Shown in pieces: positions 62,181 through 64,000 of a stretch of 64,000 bases of DNA; within the stretch, counting starts at the first letter, position 1; every line of letters begins with the position of its first letter. Under the pieces are notes generated by a model that made no database searches, had not been told where the DNA came from, and saw only the letters and a program-made list of their open reading frames with translations. Location of the stretch: assembly GCA_949318235.1 (NCBI GenBank), contig OX439133.1, positions 3,145,597-3,209,596 of the forward strand, in the 5' to 3' direction. The stretch is from Ecdyonurus torrentis (lineage: Eukaryota > Arthropoda > Insecta > Ephemeroptera > Heptageniidae). A program made the position numbers and the translations under genes.

Positions 62181-63644
62181 AAAATTTCTCTCAGATTAAG
62201 AAGATGAATCACACACATCCTCGTGGCCGCGCCCAAAGGGCGTACTTGCATTTGGCTATTTTCACGCATAGGGCGTACTTGCATTTGGCTAATTTCGATG
62301 CTGCGCGCGCATCCGCCATAAGCTTAACATGTAAAACCGGGTAAGTACGCCCTTTGTTGTACTGGACAAAAATGCAAGTACACCTTTTGTAAGACGACCT
62401 TGAAATGCAAGTACGCCCTTTGGGCGCGGCCACGATGACATTATGTATTTTGTTGGCGCAAGCTACCCAATATGTGTTAGTTTTTTTTTTTTGTTTTTTT
62501 TTTTTTGTCTATCAAGATTTGTCACCAAAATATAGGACTCTCTTTACTATGGTAAGACTAGTGCTGGTTTTTCTCGTCACATCTTGACTAATAAATGAAC
62601 ATCTGTTTTGAGGCCAACTATAAGCGATTTTGCTCACATATTATGTTCTCTCACAATTATTTTGCATGCGGAGAACGTCAAGACGGAAGCGGATGTGAGC
62701 CAAATTGCTTTAAATCAGCCTCAAAACAGTTCTTCCATTATTAGTCAATTTATTCAATTCAAAATTCTTTATTCATTTGTTTCATCCTATATACACATAA
62801 TTACATAAAAATATGTACAGTATTAGTCCAGGTTATAAAACATAAAATATATTCTCTTTTGGTACATAATTAAATTGCCACCCACCTGCCGCCACTTGCC
62901 ACGATGCCATGTTTAATGACAAATTTACTAAGATCTTCTTTATCAGCCTTAAATACACAAGTAGATTTTTTGCCACCAAACTTGGAGAAACATTTCTTAT
63001 TTCTCCGATCATGAAGTTCGATATGGTTGCCTTTGGAATACCACAGCTGCTCCTTCTCCAGTGCAAGCCATGGCATGTACCTGTAATCATGGAGGTCAAA
63101 GGTCAGAGGTCATTGAGAATGAACGTGCAGTAGTTTTCTCACAAACACACTAACAAGAGGCTTCTACAATGTTAAATTATTACATTTTACTGTCTTAAAA
63201 CACGTAAAAGTATGTCTAGTATTCCACATTTAAATATTTGTGACCTCAGTGCAGTAGTTTTCTCACAAACACACAAACAAGAGGCTTCTACAATGTTAAA
63301 TTAGTACATTTTACTGTCTTAAAACACGTAAAAGTATGTCTAGTATTCCACATTTAAATATTTGTGACCTCAGTGCAGTAGTTTTCTCACAAACACACTA
63401 ACAAGAGGCTTCTACAATGTTAAATTAGTACATTTTACTGTCTTAAAACACGTAAAAATGTCCAGTATTTTTTTATTTAAATATTTTAGCCTGAGTTCAG
63501 TTGAAAATAACCACTCTAAAATAATGTATGATTGAAACTTACTTTCCAGTTCGCCCAAATTTGATATGATTTTCTTGGTACGCAGCTTCTTTCCAATTTA
63601 AAGCAATTCTGCATCTCTCACGGTAGGTAAGCAACTTCAAACTT
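55836..63644 (-). CDS. FBXW4: FBXW4 homologue, WD40 exons (3' part; 5' end beyond window)
   Basis: Six minus-strand exons: 63644-63543, 63080-62886, 61624-61486, 59557-59382, 57967-57845 and 55983-55836; the seventh is 6196-6035. Together they give 348 codons including the stop. Peptide order: LLTYRERCRIALNWKEAAYQ (end of the F-box region), YMPWLALEKEQLWYS, FVIKHGIVASGG, DLLVSASRDRTVR, DRVWSVGVSPWSN, TLRIFDFEG, GILDLIWHSPNVLLTCGYDS, CEIFWEDPLDATLYCVQTD, RVQLWDMR. These correspond in order to human FBXW4 segments around QMPWMQLDGDVLY, SGSRDRTAKVW, EDRVWSIAISP, GVLDVMYESPFTLLSCGYDT and the PHDSTLYCLQTD region. The F-box itself must lie beyond base 64000. All splice sites are GT-AG. The protein should be a substrate receptor of an SCF ubiquitin ligase; its targets are not known from sequence. 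Confidence 0.9.
56005..56455. repeat. 125-129-bp tandem array, 22 bp upstream of an FBXW4 acceptor
   Basis: Four units containing GCAGTAGTTTTCTCACAAAC, AGAGGCTTCTACAATG and TATGTCTAGTATTCCA. The same unit recurs at 63123-63480. Confidence 0.9.
56590..57110. mobile_element. GCATAA-rich MITE with nested TA-1 MITE
   Basis: TA-1 (56738-57043) is inserted at a TA inside the GCATAA-rich element, which resumes at 57044. Confidence 0.75.
57222..57532. mobile_element. TA-1 MITE, opposite orientation
   Basis: TATAGGGTGTATGCGGATA and GCATCCTCCCTATA ends. Confidence 0.75.
57558..57775. mobile_element. Foldback MITE
   Basis: ATCGATCTTTTCACGTCAAG and CTTGACGCGAGATCGAT ends, continuous inner arms with CTACACTTTACAAA and a small central loop. 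Confidence 0.75.
58055..58820. mobile_element. TTAA-1 MITE split by a hAT-like MITE
   Basis: The hAT-like MITE occupies 58233-58765 (533 bp) with the exact 8-bp duplication GTAATTAT at 58225-58232 and 58766-58773. Ends are TAGAGAGCGCAGAAATAG and its perfect complement. Confidence 0.85.
58888..59275. mobile_element. GTTCGTAAACC foldback part and TTAA-4 MITE
   Basis: TTAA-4 (58937-59275, reversed) interrupts the foldback. It ends about 107 bp past the FBXW4 donor at 59382. Confidence 0.65.
59606..59709. mobile_element. Foldback MITE, GTACACTCC ends
   Basis: GTACACTCCACCGAGATAAA and TTTATCTTGGGGGAGTGTAC, arms about 28 bp. Confidence 0.7.
59710..60377. other. FBXW4 intron, unassigned plus a foldback copy
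   Basis: 59710-60010 shows nothing recognised; 60016-60123 is a GTTCGTAAACCCTGTT foldback; the rest is AT-rich. Confidence 0.5.
60378..61423. mobile_element. TTAA-2, TTAA-3 and TTAA-2 MITEs; last two share a TTAA
   Basis: TTAA-2 at 60378-60690; TTAA-3 at 60773-61110; TTAA-2 at 61107-61423. The last two share TTAA 61107-61110. Confidence 0.8.
61715..61852. mobile_element. Foldback with internal duplication
   Basis: CGATCTTATAGCG followed by AAAAAAAGGCCTATCTCG, and the complements at the right end. Inside, TCTCGTnTTTTGTCAGTGG with AAGCAAAAGGC occurs twice in direct order. Confidence 0.7.
61916..62575. mobile_element. Long foldback with nested GC-rich element
   Basis: The outer foldback is related to 4703-5048. 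Within it are (GA)n (62122-62178) and a GC-rich foldback (62219-62436) with ends CGTGGCCGCGCCCAAAGGGC and the complement. Confidence 0.7.
62590..62742. mobile_element. MITE, AACAGCTGTTTTGAGGC family, copy 3
   Basis: CTGTTTTGAGGCCAACTATA and GCCTCAAAACAG ends; same family as 2262-2403. Confidence 0.6.
62745..62840 (-). mobile_element. 3'-end remnant of the non-LTR retrotransposon
   Basis: CAAAATTCTTTATTCATTTG and TTTCATCC match the 3' end at 22445-22480 in the same orientation; about 95 bp only. Confidence 0.6.
63123..63480. repeat. 124-bp tandem array, 43 bp upstream of an FBXW4 acceptor
   Basis: Three units of the array family seen at 56005-56455. Confidence 0.9.
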
Positions 63645-63705
63645 CTGTAAAAGACAAAAAATTATATAAATACATAAATATAATTGTGCTTCTAATGCTA
63701 TTTTC

Positions 63706-64000
63706 TTAGGTGGGAAATCAGGTACTGCGGGATTTGACTAAAAAAATTGCAAAGAAAGAAGAATCTGAAATTTCACTCAGTGATACATTAGGATAAGATA
63801 TCTTCAAAAATGTAAAAAAATTAGGAGGTCGCCTTGCTAGATTTTAAATTATGAATCTTTAACATTGTAGTCCTAAACAGATCGAGCCCATGTTATATAA
63901 TTTCAATAATTATTTTCTCTCTTATCTGATGGTCACAGGTTCTGAAATTTTTTTTATCATAGGTAGCTGTTACTATAATTAACTTTCAAATGGCATCTTA
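63706..64000. mobile_element. TTAA-3 MITE, cut by the window edge
   Basis: Starts TTAGGTGGGAAATCAGGTAC and reaches the window end in the CTTTCAAATGGCATC part. Confidence 0.7.

Overview
The window is AT-rich nuclear DNA from an animal, most likely an arthropod and probably an insect. Genes are split by GT-AG introns, microsatellites and miniature inverted-repeat transposons (MITEs) are dense, and the main genes are cytochromes P450 of the arthropod CYP6-like type (CYP3 clan). No species can be named from the sequence alone.

Layout. The left edge (1-1.2 kb) has two related minus-strand exon-like segments of unknown identity. From 6,035 to 63,644 the minus strand carries the 3' part of an FBXW4 (F-box/WD40, dactylin) homologue. 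Six exons lie between 63,644 and 55,836 and the terminal exon, with the stop codon, at 6,196-6,035. All seven join in frame and match the order of the family, so the last intron is 49,639 bp long. The upstream F-box exons lie beyond the right edge.

Inside that intron, on the opposite (plus) strand, sit four complete tandem P450 genes: P450-1 (10,187-15,800), P450-2 (18,723-26,233), P450-3 (33,103-40,272) and P450-4 (46,481-53,618). Each has a non-coding first exon 1.2-4.4 kb upstream, preceded by the palindromic motif GCATGCGC, and six coding exons with identical intron phases (0,1,1,1,1). All four keep the membrane anchor, WxxxR, the I-helix GFETS, ExxR, PERF and the heme-cysteine loop, and none has an internal stop, so all may be functional. 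Genes 1+2 and 3+4 form two pairs by exon 4, by the exon 3 loop length and by the first exon. Exon 2 of gene 1 is a mosaic of the two types, which suggests gene conversion.

Most of the rest is transposon debris. There are five MITE families flanked by TTAA (piggyBac-like), one TA family, a very abundant GCATAA-rich family, two families with TTA/TAA duplications (Harbinger-like), a hAT-like family with exact 8-bp duplications, a 5'-truncated non-LTR retrotransposon with a frameshift, and three fragments coding a Cys/His-rich domain probably from the C-terminus of other retroelements. Several MITEs end 10-50 bp before P450 splice acceptors. Two short tandem arrays of one family sit directly upstream of two FBXW4 acceptors, and a third array of a different unit lies just downstream of the FBXW4 stop. 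I saw no rRNA, tRNA or CRISPR array.
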